64,000 bases of DNA from Bostrychus sinensis. Lineage: Eukaryota; Chordata; Actinopteri; Gobiiformes; Eleotridae. Positions 1-11,640 of this stretch are shown here, piece after piece (the stretch's first letter is position 1; the number at the start of each line of letters is the position of its first letter). The stretch covers positions 6,733,254-6,797,253 of the forward strand of contig CM036242.1 of assembly GCA_020698575.1 (NCBI GenBank), read 5' to 3'. Made by a program: the position numbers and the translations under genes. A model generated the notes under the pieces. It was not told where the DNA came from, ran no database searches, and saw only the letters and a list, made by a program, of their open reading frames with translations.

Positions 1-149
1 TGAAACCTAAATATTGTTTTAATTACATGAAAAAATAAAAGATATTTTAAAATGCCTGTTGAAAGGTTGTAGTAAATTAATACAGACAATGAGTAAAAAG
101 TCATACAATGATCAATTATGAAAGCATTCCAACAATTGGAAAGCACTGT

Positions 150-350
150 CCTATGTATTTATACAAACTTTACTTTTTTTTTCTCCCTTACAACAACTTT
201 TTACACCAGGTGCCCTTTCTGATGCAACCAGTCACGTACTATGACTGCAGCAGACAACAGGGCTGAGGTTTCGAGCGGGAAACAAACCACCTTCCCTCCG
301 ATCAAAAGGCACCCCCCTTAACCTCCGGTGCCACTATCACCCCCATTTTC
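150..350 (-). repeat. Possible LINE-tail fragment
   Basis: The minus strand carries a stretch resembling the common fish repeat text that joins a 'ttgcatcagaaagggcacc' motif to gtgtaaaa. I recognise the motif but cannot assign a family. The remainder of 1-646 shows nothing identifiable. Confidence 0.3.
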
Positions 351-646
351 ATACTAAATGTAATAACAATAAACTAATGAAAATAAAAGTATATAAATAT
401 TTAGCTTTTCTAAATTAGGTTTAAATGTTAGCAAACTCTTCTAATAGCCAATGAAATGACACAGCCCTAGTAAAACGGTATAAGCAACTTTAGTCAATAT
501 TTCAGCACACTTTTCATCAAAACATTTATCCAACACATTTGTTTTTCTAGTATCTAGCTACACACTTTTACATAAGCCTTCTTTGGCGTGCCTCCAGTTT
601 TTCGCTTCACAATTAATAGCCATTAAGGAATATTAAATAGTCTTAC

Positions 647-786
647 TTGCAAACGACATGAGACCCCCAAATCCATCATTGCTGCTGTTGGAAATAGTAG
701 AGTTTGGGGAACTGTTGCGGGAGTCACCTTCTCCATCAGACTCTCCCGGGAGTCTTAGGCTGCTGGGACGCAAAGGACGGGCCGCC
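647..786 (-). CDS. madd: madd exon 14: linker, last exon in window
   Basis: This 140-nt exon (phase 2 in, phase 1 out) encodes AARPLRPSSLRLPGESDGEG, then DSRNSSPNSTISNSSNDGF and GGLMSFAS. It matches the conserved LRPNSLRL...SSPNSTVSNTSTEGFGG block. The acceptor is atattag and the donor GCAA/gtaaga. The gene continues left of the window. Confidence 0.94.
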
Positions 787-1028
787 CTAATATCAAGTAA
801 AGGACAACAGCACATTTTATAGCAGGCATACTCCATAAAATTTAAAAAGGAAAGCTCACATCCACACAACACTCCTCCAACCACAACCACCTTGATTCAA
901 AAACCACCATGGAATGAGTAGAGTGAATTGACATGCTCGGGTTGAGAAGACAACATTTCATGGTGGGTCAGAAAGCCCTTTGAATGATGATTACACAGTC
1001 ATTCAAGTGATGAACAAGTCGAACACAC

Positions 1029-1282
1029 TTGTTGCCATTGAGGTTCTGGTTGAATCGAGGGGTGTAGGACTCCACTTGCTCGTCCGCTTCAGGGTCATCC
1101 TCAGTGGGGAAACCGTACTGAGGCTCAAAGTATGGGTTGTCATACTCTGGCTTTTTATTGGTTTGGTCCACCATGCCGCTGTCAGCTGGGGGTCTAAGGA
1201 AGGGTTGGCTGGCCAGTCCCGGGACGGGGTTCTGTAACGCTGCACTGGCCGACGCCTCCATTTCAGGGGGTTCCCCGGGCTC
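1029..1282 (-). CDS. madd: madd exon 13: linker with YDNPYFEPQYGFP motif
   Basis: This 254-nt exon (phase 0 in, phase 2 out) encodes EPGEPPEMEASASAALQ, a variable stretch, then KKPEYDNPYFEPQYGFPTED and VESYTPRFNQNLNGN. The YDNPYFEPQYGFP block is highly conserved in MADD. Acceptor tttatcag, donor ACAA/gtgtgt. In mammals this linker region is subject to alternative splicing; no evidence for that can be read here. Confidence 0.93.
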
Positions 1283-1367
1283 CTGATAAATGAACAGAAA
1301 AGTTGTTACAATATCTAAATAATCAGGAATAATTTTACATGGATAGCCAGGCTCATTTACTGTCTTA

Positions 1368-2225
1368 AGCCCTATTCGCACGAGATAAGCATTACCCCTG
1401 GATCTCTGTAATTCGTAATTACCCCCTGACGTCAGTGTTTTTAGTCGGGCATTTGCACAGGATAAACGATGTCTGTAATTTCCTCGATTTCACAAACTTC
1501 CCAGATATGACGTATGGAAAATTACACAGATTTATAATAAAAATCCCAGATTTCGTTTATGTTTCTAGCTCTACTTAATCCTAAACTACTATCTTTTATG
1601 TTGATTTCCTGTCCTGACAAAAAACAAACTTTACCTCACGCTACGACGCAGGTCATCCATTATCTGTGGAGATTTCTCTCTTCTTAAACAGCAGGTGGCG
1701 CTCTTTATTAATCCATTCACTGCAATTCATCTCTGGATCTAACTTTAGAACTGAAAGCGTCCTAACTTTCCAAAACAGCCCCATGTTGCTCCAAAAACTT
1801 AGTCTAACGTTGCCATGACAACGGGAGGTGTGCTTCCAGGTCATGTTTTTTTTTTTTTTTTTTTTTACTCTGAGAAAAAAAGTAATCATTTCAGAGTAAG
1901 ACCAAAAGAGACGTCTTATTATTAAGATAGTTTAAATACAGAAAATGGAGCGTTAAAGACATTTTGGATCACTGTTACAAACTTTAGGAAACGATCTGCC
2001 GACAAAATCAGCCTGAATCACAGACATGGGGATTAACACGGGACTAGTATTATCAGAGGACCTCTGAGTTGGCCGAAATATGGTCGGTCATTTTTCGAGG
2101 GAATTTTTACAGACATTTTTACAGACATGGATGATTCACACGGGATAAAAATCACAGACGACATCAGCGCTTATTACAAATTACTGAAGGTCCCTGGGTA
2201 AAACTAATCTCGTGCAAATAGGGCT
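1368..2225. mobile_element. MITE with AGCCCTATT ends, TTA target duplication (Harbinger-like)
   Basis: The left end AGCCCTATTCGCACGAGAT and the right end (reverse complement AGCCCTATTTGCACGAGAT) are inverted repeats. Both flanks read TTA (1365-1367 and 2226-2228). A 3-bp TTA duplication fits PIF/Harbinger elements. No transposase is visible, so it is non-autonomous; superfamily is inferred from the duplication alone. It lies in the madd intron between exons 12 and 13. Confidence 0.65.
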
Positions 2226-2228
2226 TTA

Positions 2229-3052
2229 GTAAGATGGGTCTCAAATCCTGTTTCATACGTATTGGCTTTGTGAAGATCCATTTTGAAGTACTATCACAAC
2301 CATTACTCTACGTAGAGAAAGCACACCTCTGCCAAGGCAATGTAGCTATCTCACAATGGTAAGGAAATAGTGCCCAGACCTGGAACTGAACTAGGAAATA
2401 TCTAGCCCTTATATCTCACAATGGTAAAGAATTGACTAAAACTAATCATCTTTTCTTTAGTGAACCCTTGTGGCTGGAGTTAATATTGTTGGCCCTATCT
2501 CACAAACATCCAGAAACTTTTTTTTAAAATCCCCGAATTTTGATGGTGTTCAGGATCCATACCAAACACTAATAATTTCTTTTTTGGTTCATTACTGCCT
2601 TTTGGAGAACATTTCATCAATCGTGATAATTTCCTTGTTTTTTGAGTTCCTGGCAAACACACTAAAACCAGGTATACGGTGAGATTTTTTATTTTATTTT
2701 GCGTGGAGTGTGACTAAAGTCAGCTGGAACAAATTTCAGGTCCCAGAACGCAGTATTTTTACGTCGCTGTAGTGCCCAGTGATTTGGAAACTATTTATAT
2801 CCAGGAAAAAGAAAATAAATCAAAAGAGAAAATGGAAATTGGATAAGTTTGTGGCTGGAAAAGGCACTGTTGTTACTAAGAAGGTGGCTCTCTCTGTGAT
2901 CCTAGCCCCTGTCTCTGAGCTACAGTGTATATCCAGCTTAAGAAACCAACCAACAAACCAAAACAAGAGCATATTTTAAACTATAAGGATACAAAAACCT
3001 GTGATGCTTTACTCTCCTAAATGATTAATGATTAAGCCTAAAAGTGACCCAC
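2229..3052. other. madd intron, remainder
   Basis: Between the Harbinger-like MITE and exon 12. It has a repeated 'atctcacaatggtaa' motif (2350 and 2416) suggesting a degraded repeat. No exon or RNA gene seen. Confidence 0.5.
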
Positions 3053-3258
3053 GTGGTTGACTCCCTGGATGACGGTGCTGGGACTGGAGCTCGCGGTGGT
3101 GCTGGAGCTGGAGCGGAGAGGCTGTCCGTCAGAGGGTTCGCTGGGGCCATCCGCACCCGTGGGACCATCTGAGTTCTGAGCTTCCCTGAAGTCATGGAAG
3201 TCCTGGAACTCGACTTCGCTGGGATCGCCCAACGCTGCGTGCGTAGGTGGGTCCAAAT
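3053..3258 (-). CDS. madd: madd exon 12: linker
   Basis: This 206-nt exon (phase 1 in, phase 0 out) encodes LDPPTHAALGDPSEVEFQDF, an acidic variable stretch, then QPLRSSSSTTASSSPSTVIQ and GVNH. The SSSSTTASSSPSTVI motif is well conserved in MADD. The chosen donor CAC/gtgggt is weak (C at -1) but keeps phase with exon 13. The 3' limit is therefore slightly less certain than at other exons. Confidence 0.9.
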
Positions 3259-3821
3259 CTAGAGAAGCAAAAATGTGACAATGTTACTTTAGATGGACTT
3301 TCTGCATTCCTCAACTTCTATGAGTTATTGTTCGATACTTGTTGTATTAAACTGTACAAAGTATTTTTTTCTATTTCTTATCCAACTAGGGTTTATATTT
3401 TAAAATATACTGTAAGTGTTTTTCTTTACTGCATGCACAAATACTATTACTGTGGTAAGATGTTGTAACTATTACATTCCCCACAGCAGGATTAAAAAAG
3501 TCTTATCTTAATAGTGCGTAATGTGGCATGTCTCCATTGGTTTGTTTGTTTTTTATTTAGAGTTGCATCATTTACAAGCACTGAAAATTCTTTGACCCTA
3601 GCAAAAAACCTCTTCTGAACAATTAATAACCCAGGGCTATAAACTAGAAGAGATAAGATTCATATTTTTTTCATAAATAATAGAAAAAAACACAAAAATT
3701 TATAATGGAACCACACTGCATTGAGTATAGGTCACACAGAAAAAAAAACCTTTGAAACCTGAATATTTCTATTTGCTGTACGTGAAAATATTAAAGGTAG
3801 GCGTGGGAGAGTAAAACGTAC

Positions 3822-3925
3822 TTGTTGTGTCTCCCTGGATGTCTCCTTGGATCATTTCACTCACGAGGTCTCCAAGGGAAGAATATGACGAGCTGGAGCC
3901 GTCATATGCGTCACTGTCACTGCCG
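3822..3925 (-). CDS. madd: madd exon 11: Ser/Asp-rich linker
   Basis: This 104-nt exon (phase 2 in, phase 1 out) encodes SGSDSDAYDGSSSSYSSLGD and then LVSEMIQGDIQGDTT. It matches the conserved Ser-rich YSSLGDFVSEM segment just after the DENN domains. The acceptor follows ggctgcag and the donor is ACAA/gtacgt. Confidence 0.93.
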
Positions 3926-4835
3926 CTGCAGCCAGAGCACAGTCATGTTACTGAGCACTTTACGACTGTACAAACAAAACTAAAGAACAGTGACTTGATT
4001 CAGCAGATCTTATTTCAAGAGTTTAGATGTGGGCTAAAGACTAAATTATTATTTTCGATGCGCAGCAGCAAAGATAGTGTATTTCTCATAATGGCAATTA
4101 TTTTTAACAGATTTTTATAAAGCCATTCTGACATCTTCACCCTACTCATTTTTTAATGTTATGCTGGAGAAGTAGTTACAGCAGGTACAGTAAGTTACAA
4201 AATATGGTTTTGTGATATATCATAAGATTTTGAAACACACTGCTGAGTATTGATACTCCTATACCTATATTGATATTTTGTGACGTCTTGCATAATCACT
4301 GTGCTACAGTGCTGCACTGCTTTCACAATCAGATGTGGGCCAAAAATGGTAAAGAATTCTTCAAGGACTGTAGAGGGCAGCACTACACTCCAAAGCACTC
4401 GGTCTGTCAAATACGGTCACAAAATAAAAGTATTTTAAATACTTTAATAAATATCAGACTGACTGATGGTTGATTTATTTCATTTGGTAACAGGACTTTC
4501 TTGTTTATTTAAGTAGATTAGTGATGTGTGAATTGATACTTTCAATACCAGCAGATTTACTTCTGGTATCAATACCTATCTGAAATTGTTCTGTTCCAGT
4601 GGCATAAACTGGCCACAGTATGTCACATGTATGCATATAACATTTTAAAATAAAAAAGTCCCTTAATACAGATAATAAAAAACAATGGTTAGGACTGTAA
4701 GGGCAGAAATCAGAATCAGTATCATTGATACCAGCCTTGATATAAATTGGTATTGAACAGACTGTGAGGACGCTGGTATCACCAGATGAATTCTATTGGC
4801 ACGGTGTTGTAGTGTGGTTAAGAGAAATACCCCAC
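3926..4835. other. madd intron 10-11
   Basis: AT-rich. 4200-4760 contains 'ttgata'/'tatcaa' motifs in both orientations ('tgatactttcaataccagca', 'ggtatcaatacctatc'), probably a decayed MITE, but the ends cannot be defined. Confidence 0.4.
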
Positions 4836-4992
4836 CTGTCAGTGGGATCAGACTCGTTTCCCTCATCTTCCAAAGGACTGGCCATGGCCTCAACCAGCTG
4901 CGAGCTGCCATCATACACTCTGTAGAGGACTGGCTGTAACTGGTGCGCGTACCACTTGGGCTTGTCTCCAATTAAAGACGGGTCAAACACAT
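4836..4992 (-). CDS. madd: madd exon 10: end of dDENN and start of acidic linker
   Basis: This 157-nt exon (phase 1 in, phase 2 out) encodes VFDPSLIGDKPKWYAHQLQP, then VLYRVYDGSSQLVEAM and the acidic LEDEGNESDPTD. The first part ends the dDENN domain; the rest starts a disordered acidic linker. Acceptor tctcttttag, donor CAG/gtgggg. Confidence 0.95.
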
Positions 4993-5060
4993 CTAAAAGA
5001 GAAGAATAAACCCATTATTTTTATTCTACATACTTATAAACAATATGGGAATGGCCTTAC

Positions 5061-5296
5061 TGTTGTGAATCCTCTGAAAGGCCAGGTTTGTTGGGTTGAG
5101 GGCCCATTCTCCATAGAACTCCACTGCCTGGGTGTGAGACAGTTTATCTGCAAAGCTAGAGCGCCGCGGCCGAGAAGCAAGGAAAGATGTGCACTGGAAA
5201 GCCACGACAGGCCGCGGGAACAGGCGCAAGGTGCGAGTGTGCATTTGAAACCCCTGAAGAACGTTTGGCGAGTTGAAAAAGCGCACCATTGCAACC
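5061..5296 (-). CDS. madd: madd exon 9: dDENN
   Basis: This 236-nt exon (phase 2 in, phase 1 out) encodes VAMVRFFNSPNVLQGFQMHT, then RTLRLFPRPVVAFQ, FLASRPRR and QAVEFYGEWALNPTNLAFQR. Together with exon 8 this makes up most of the dDENN domain. Acceptor tctttacag, donor ACA/gtaagg. The next intron is 68 nt. Confidence 0.96.
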
Positions 5297-5363
5297 CTGT
5301 AAAGATAAAAAATACTGTGAGCTCCTGAAGAATGACATAAATTGGTGAATAGTGAAGACATGC

Positions 5364-5536
5364 CTGGTGGCTACATCGACAGAATCCACATCGTTGCCGT
5401 AAATGAGCGGGTTGAACTCCGTGGAGGACGGCGAGGCTTTATCTCGTCCAGGTGGGAGTAAGGGCAGCTCCTGTCCTTCCTGAAACTTCTCCAGGTTTAG
5501 AATGGGCTGGGTGTTAAGACTCATACTGGCCAAGGC
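5364..5536 (-). CDS. madd: madd exon 8: dDENN, with a GC donor
   Basis: This 173-nt exon (phase 0 in, phase 2 out) encodes ALASMSLNTQPILNLEKF, then a Pro-rich stretch and STEFNPLIYGNDVDSVDVAT. The sequence after the last coding base reads CCAG/gcatgt, so the 5' splice site is GC rather than GT. The next exon resumes in phase (AG plus G gives Arg), matching the family sequence ATRVAMVRFFNS. The following intron is only 67 nt. Confidence 0.95.
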
Positions 5537-6535
5537 CTAAAATAAATGAGAAGAACAACAATTACACACCTATGAAGTTTCATAACCAGTAGAGAAGCTG
5601 GCAAAGGACAGGACTAGAATGGGACACTCCCACCACTGGCATCAACATTCAGGCATTATATCCCTATAATACATTCAATTAAAACTCAAGCTAAGTCCAT
5701 ACTAGTGCTGTGTGTCATGGCTAATTTTTGCTTTTTTTTTTTTGGTCAAGAAATTTTAAATGGATCATTGCCATCTTGTCTTAAGAAAATGCCAAATGGG
5801 GCTTTGTTCAATTAAAGTGCATGGCTATTTAGAATAATATATATACACAACTGCACAACACACTGAACAGATGCTGGACTGTTCAAGTGTCATTTTCCTT
5901 CCTTTTACAAAACTTAGTTACACAAGATAACAACTTCCTTTCTGTGGTCATTATAAAGCTCTTTAGCAACTGCAGAGTCACTGTGGTCATTATTACTCTT
6001 GCTCTGAGAGCTGGCAAAAGCATAAACTCTTCACACAGTGTGCAGTGCAAAGTTTAGAGAAAGAATAAATCTATTTGGCAATATATGAATGTATTGCACT
6101 CTAATTAAAATCACTCACTGTTGGGTCTAGGGCATGCTATTAAACGGCAAAAGCATTACTTCTTTAAAAGCACAGTGCATGTAACTCACAGGAAGCACTG
6201 TATAACAGGGCTCATGTAAGGGCATGTTTCTTAACACATCAGCTTGCATACACGCTCACGAGTCACCAATTCACACTAACTTCTATATTAACTTGCTGTT
6301 TTTGTTGAAATTGTTTATAATGCAGCACTTTAAAATACACTAGTATGGACATAGCTTCAGTAAAAACTGTTCTAGAGGGTTTCTGCAGGAATGTCTTTAA
6401 GTTTAGTTTCCACTGGAGCGGTGCAGTACCAGTGGGGTCAGTACAGCATGGTTTGGTTCAGTAACGTTTGAAGAGGCTGCTTTGTCTTTCAATCCAACAT
6501 AATCATGGCCTTCACACAAGTGCAACTAAAATTGT
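5537..6535. other. madd intron 7-8, near exon 8
   Basis: No gene. 6395-6490 has text ('tttccactggagcgg...ggtcagtacagc') also found at 36278-36320, so a small dispersed repeat is likely. Otherwise nothing recognised; 6930-8600 of the same intron likewise shows nothing identifiable. Confidence 0.4.
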
Positions 6536-6540
6536 TAATA

Positions 6541-6924
6541 CAGGGTTCCTGCAGGTATCAGGAAAAGTTTTTAATGTCACAAACATACAATTGCTGCAGC
6601 TTACGTTTGTCAAAATGTATGTGCAAATATTGTAAAATACAGTTCTTAAAGCACCAATAACATCTGGGTAATGTGGTCCCGCTGGAAGCAAACTCGTTCC
6701 ACCATCTAGTGTAGGCTACAAAAATGTTAAATTATTATTTATGTATAGCCTAACTTATATAAACAAATAAAACTAATAATGTCAATTATTTTCCTTCAAA
6801 ACTCTTTTACATTTTTAATGCCTGTTAGAATCAAATTCAATGCTTTTTAATGCTATTTAAAGCCTTAATTTTTGCAAAATCTGTTTAATGACTTAATGCT
6901 TTTTAATGCCCCGTGGAAACCCTG
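6541..6924. mobile_element. MITE with CAGGGTT ends
   Basis: The left end CAGGGTTCCTGCAGG and the right end (reverse complement CAGGGTTTCCACGGGG) form imperfect inverted repeats. The flanks carry TAATA directly repeated (6536-6540 and 6925-6929). The interior is AT-rich with repeated 'ttaatgc' motifs. CAGGG ends suggest a hAT-like element, but a 5-bp duplication is short for hAT. Confidence 0.55.
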
Positions 6925-8605
6925 TAATATATGACATAAAAAACGCTATTTAAGGCGGTAATTATTTTCAAGTAACCCTTGCGTGTAGCATGTGCACTCC
7001 CAGCTTTCTGTATATTAAAACTGCAAAACAGGTATGGCTTGTGTTTAAAAAATACATGTATTTTCTTTTTTTTTTTTATTGATTCTGACTGTAACTGTAA
7101 ATTGTTTTCTATGTTTTCTCTCAAAATGTTTTTCATATGAACAAGAAGTACTTAATTTGATTCATTCATTCTCAAGCAAAGATAATCTTTCCTATAGTTT
7201 AACACTACCTTTAGAAAAGTGGAGTTGTGGCCAAAGCATCACCAGCATTGGCACAGTATAGCGTTCTTACTAGAAACACTTTAGACCACTTGGCAATGAA
7301 AACACACACACAGTGACCCCAGCTCGTACTGCCCCAGTGGAAGCGTGTATTATTGCCATTACACAGAGGTACACTGTGAAATTTGTGAATGTTGATGCCT
7401 GAGGTGGGCGTGCGACTTTGGAGGAGGAGCAGGAAGAGTTGGTCAGAATGCATGGTTTGCTTGAAAAGGAGTTGCTGCAGACTCAAGAGTCAATGTTAAG
7501 CTTAGCAGAATGGAACATTTAGTTGGCCTGGATGACTGTTAAGTTCCAAGTGATTAGCTTTATCTGATCATAATTGGTTACAAGAACACTCATTGCTGCC
7601 AAAAAAGATGCACGCACATTCAGTCATGCTCAAGCCGGAGCTAAGCAGTGTGTCCTTAAACCGCTCTGCGACATTCTCACACGTTATTCAAGTCTTGAGA
7701 GAGGAGACAAATATTGACAGGCAGATTAATGTGAGGAAGGAAATATCCGTGCAGGGCTCATTTGCATTCCACATGAGGCAAACATGAGTAACCTTATTTT
7801 CGGAGGAGAAGATCTGCTTTTGGGTGATGACGGTCAGCCTAAGCAGACACTAAGGAGAGAGATGTGTGGAGAGTCACATGAGGCTCACAGTGGAACAGCA
7901 CATGACAGGGGGGCATGACCATGAACCCTACACTTCACTTTCTTTGTCTCCTTTTACAGTACTTCCCTTTTGTCTGCACTGCTTAAAGAAATGTATTTAA
8001 CTCAACTGGCATCAGCAAGATGTATTTTTAAGAAGATTTCAAAGCTAAACATAGACTTTTCTCACTGTCTTCCAGAAATGTCCAGGAAACGATTTACAAC
8101 TGTGCCTATATAAGTGTCTAAAAGTACAATGAAGGTTGATACATAAGTAATTAATATATCACACTTCTACACATTTACCCAGTAGCATAATAATCTTTTA
8201 CTCAATACATGAATCCTCTGCTTATCCCTGTTAGGGGTTTTCTTCACTCTTTTTTACTTACTCCTTTTTAAGACATTTCCCTTCCAACGCAAAACTATTG
8301 TTAACACTTCCAATTGACAAAAGTACTGAGGTAGAGGAGAAAAGAAAACATATGCAAAGACAAGAACATGGTGAAATGAAAAAACTGGGAGGATAGTAGG
8401 ACAGTGGACAGACAAACACAGAAAGCAGTTTCCTTCCATAGTTCTACATAACAAGTCATACAGCTGCTAAGACATAAATGACCATTGATTGTAACCATCT
8501 GTTTCACAGCAGTGGTTACAAATGAATGGTGATGAAAAAAGCAGATCTTGTAACAATATTTTCAGAGCAGCATGTGGTTTAGTTTACAAGGACTGATAAA
8601 CTTAA

Positions 8606-9307
8606 AGGGGACATATTATGCCTCGTTTACACTTTTTCAAATACATTTGGACACATTTTCATCAGTTTCTCACATTTTATAACATAAAATAATAAATATG
8701 TACTAAAAACATCTTCTTTTGGGGAACTGTTCCTATAATTTTGCAAAAAAAAAGCTTGGATTAGGTGCCTGTTGTTTTAAGGCCCTGTTGGCCCCGCCCA
8801 CTTAATGCCGTCAGCTCTGAACCCATTGCAATCACAGTGGTTTATAGCCACTACTGCCTATTGATCTTCTCCTTTTCAGTTCACACATGAATAAAGTTAG
8901 GAGGATTTGAGTTCAGACATGAGAGAAGAATCTCCAAATACTTGTACTGAACGGCAGAGTAAAGACAGAGCATGATATAATGGATAATTAGCACAGCTAT
9001 TAGCAACATGAAGTTAACAGACAGATAAATGAGCTGACTGCTTCACAGAGGCTACGCTTTAAGTGCTGAAATGATCAGAGCCGAATCCGGTGACAGTGTA
9101 TGTGCTTTAGAAACAGTGCAGGAGGGCTTCCTGGAGAAAGCAGGGTTTCACTTGTCAGCGTAGAGCCATGAAACCGAGCGTTTTCAGCTCCTGAGCAGGG
9201 CAGTGCCTCAGCATAAAGAATTACTCACATGTGTGTTTTTGAGAAAGAAACAGAATTATAACATGGTAAAAAGCTCAGAAAAGTTGAATTAGCATAATAG
9301 GTCCCCT
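8606..9307. mobile_element. MITE with AGGGGAC ends flanked by TTAA (piggyBac-like)
   Basis: The ends AGGGGACATATTATG and (reverse complement of right) AGGGGACCTATTATG are inverted repeats. TTAA flanks both sides (8602-8605 and 9308-9311), the target-site signature of piggyBac. No transposase is visible. A related, more decayed copy is at 15697-16087. Confidence 0.6.
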
Positions 9308-10039
9308 TTAAAGGTGCATTATGTAACCAAAACGTTACACTGGTCTAAATAACAGTTTCTAGTTAGCTGATTTTATCTGTACACATTTACATCGTCAGAA
9401 GCCTGAGTGAAAGGAGCTGCCAGTTCTATGTTTACTGTTTCTATTCCATTGTGAAAACACACCTGAACATACAGCCTTAGTCTGTATAAACATATGTCAT
9501 TTCTATAGGATCTGTGCATGTCGGTCTCTACTGTAGCGGTTTACAGGCTTAAAAAAGACGCAGTGAGGTGTAGACCTGTTCTGCAATAAGCTGCCTTAGG
9601 GACTACACATTTCCCCGTTAAGCAGTCCTCTTTACTACATTCTGTTGCTCTACCTTGTACAGCAATGTGTTCTGGCATCACGGTTTACCAACATCTCATC
9701 TCTCACAGTCAGCTCACCCATCTTTGCTCAGTATCAATATTGTGAGTTTGTTTATCAAATGCACAACTGCTAAACCGAGGCTTTGCACACTCCAACGCAC
9801 AGTCCACTCAGTCACACAAACAGAGAGGGAGCTGCTAATACCACACGACTACCAACTGGCTCCGATTCAAGGCTTCTTTAGTCACAGCGTTTATGACAGC
9901 AGCTCGGTAAACAATGGGTACAGTTTAAACATAACATGCTGTGTGTTCTCAAAAGGGATTGGCCGAAGCATAACACACTCCAACAAATCTACTGGTAAGC
10001 TACTTATGAGCATGTAGAGGCAAAAATGGAACATGGGCC

Positions 10040-10421
10040 TAGGGCTGCAACAACTAATTGATTACTGAAATAATCGTCAATTCATTTAGTAATCGTTTAA
10101 TCGTTAACTGAGGTCTTTTGTTTCAAATCTGACATATGCCATGTGCTTAGAGAGTGGGGTTTATTCCCGAGACGGAGCAGTAAAGCAACAAAAACAGTTA
10201 ATAACTATGTACATTTTGTGTTTTTGATTAAAAATATATTTGTGTGCATATATGCTCTATCCAAACATTCTCACGTGACATAGTTATAGCTTCCGCTGGT
10301 TCAAATTTCGTAAAAATTAAGTGATTTTTGGTAGAATTTTCACACGATTCACTATCTAATCAATCAAAACAATTATTGACAGAATAATTGATTATCAAAA
10401 TAATCATTAGTTACAGCCCTA
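10040..10421. mobile_element. hAT MITE, TAGGGCTGCAAC ends
   Basis: The ends TAGGGCTGCAAC and (reverse complement of right) TAGGGCTGTAAC are inverted repeats. The flanking 8-bp direct repeats are catgggcc and catgggac (one mismatch). Ends and an 8-bp duplication fit the hAT superfamily. The interior carries ATCGATTA-type repeats. A second copy is at 51454-51777. Confidence 0.75.
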
Positions 10422-10713
10422 CATGGGACCAATGCGGTGAAAATGATCTACATTTGTTAACAAAATCCTTAATCTATTGATAGATTAGAGTTCTAAACAT
10501 TCTGTCTTCAATAGGAAAATAAATCTTACATTATATAACTGTGGGTCAACTGTGGTACAAGTAGCACTGGAGGTTCGCAGATTGCTTCTGGTGGTTTTCA
10601 GGAGTATTTTGCAGTTCAAGTCCTGATTTTGTTTAATTTAGAGCCTGTTTTAATCCTGTTCTGGGGGATTACAATTGAACTTTAGGCTACTGCTTAGTCT
10701 GGGTTTAGGTACT

Positions 10714-11640
10714 TTTTAGTCCTGGTTTAGTCCTGGTTTAGTCCTGGTTTGGTCCTGGTTTGGTCCTGGTTTACTCCTGGTTTGGTCCTGGTTTACTCCT
10801 GGTTTGGTCCTGGTTTACTCCTGGTTTACTCCTGGTTTACTCCTGGTTTACTCCTGGTTTACTCCTGGTTTAGTCCTGGTTTAGTCCTGGTTTAGTCCTG
10901 GTTTAGTCCTGGTTTGGTCCTGGTTTACTCCTGGTTTAGTCTTGGTTTAGTCTTGGTTTAGTCCTGGTTTACTCCTGGTTTAGTCCTGGTTTGGTCCTGG
11001 TTTGGTCCTGGTTTGGTCCTGGTTTACTCCTGGTTTAGTCCTGGTTTACTCCTGGTTTACTCCTGGTTTAGTCCTGGTTTAGTCCTGGTTTAGTCCTGGT
11101 TTACTCCTGGTTTAGTCCTGGTTTAATCCTGGTTTAGTCCTGGTTTAGTCCTGGTTTACTCCTGGTTTACTCCTGGTTTAGTCCTGGTTTGGTCCTGGTT
11201 TGGTCCTGGTTTGGTCCTGGTTTAGTCCTGGTTTGGTCCTGGTTTACTCCTGGTTTAGTCCTGGTTTAGTCCTGGTTTAGTCCTGGTTTAGTCCTGGTTT
11301 AATCCTGATTTAATCCTGGTTTAATCCTGGTTTAGTCCTGGTTTAGTCCTGGTTTAGTCCTGGTTTAGTCCTGGTTTAATCCTGGTTTACTCCTGGTTTA
11401 CTCCTGGTTTACTCCTGGTTTAATCCTGGTTTAGTCCTGGTTTAGTCCTGGTTTAGTCCTGGTTTAGTCCTGGTTTACTCCTGGTTTACTCCTGGTTTAC
11501 TCCTGGTTTACTCCTGGTTTGGTCCTGGTTTAGTCCTGGTTTACTCCTGGTTTAGTCCTGGTTTAGTCCTGGTTTAGTCCTGGTTTAATCCTGGTTTAGT
11601 CCTGGTTTAGTCCTGGTTTAGTCCTGGTTTAATTTTGGTT
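10714..11640. repeat. 11-bp minisatellite (TTTAGTCCTGG)n, about 84 copies
   Basis: Uninterrupted tandem array of an 11-mer. Copies are almost identical except at two adjacent positions, which read AG, AC, GG or AA (TTTnnTCCTGG). It lies in the madd intron between exons 7 and 8. Degenerate versions of the unit precede the array from about 10610. Confidence 0.95.

Noticed and set aside
9655..10017. 120-codon open frame on the plus strand
   Set aside because: No similarity recognised; lies between MITEs in intron DNA.
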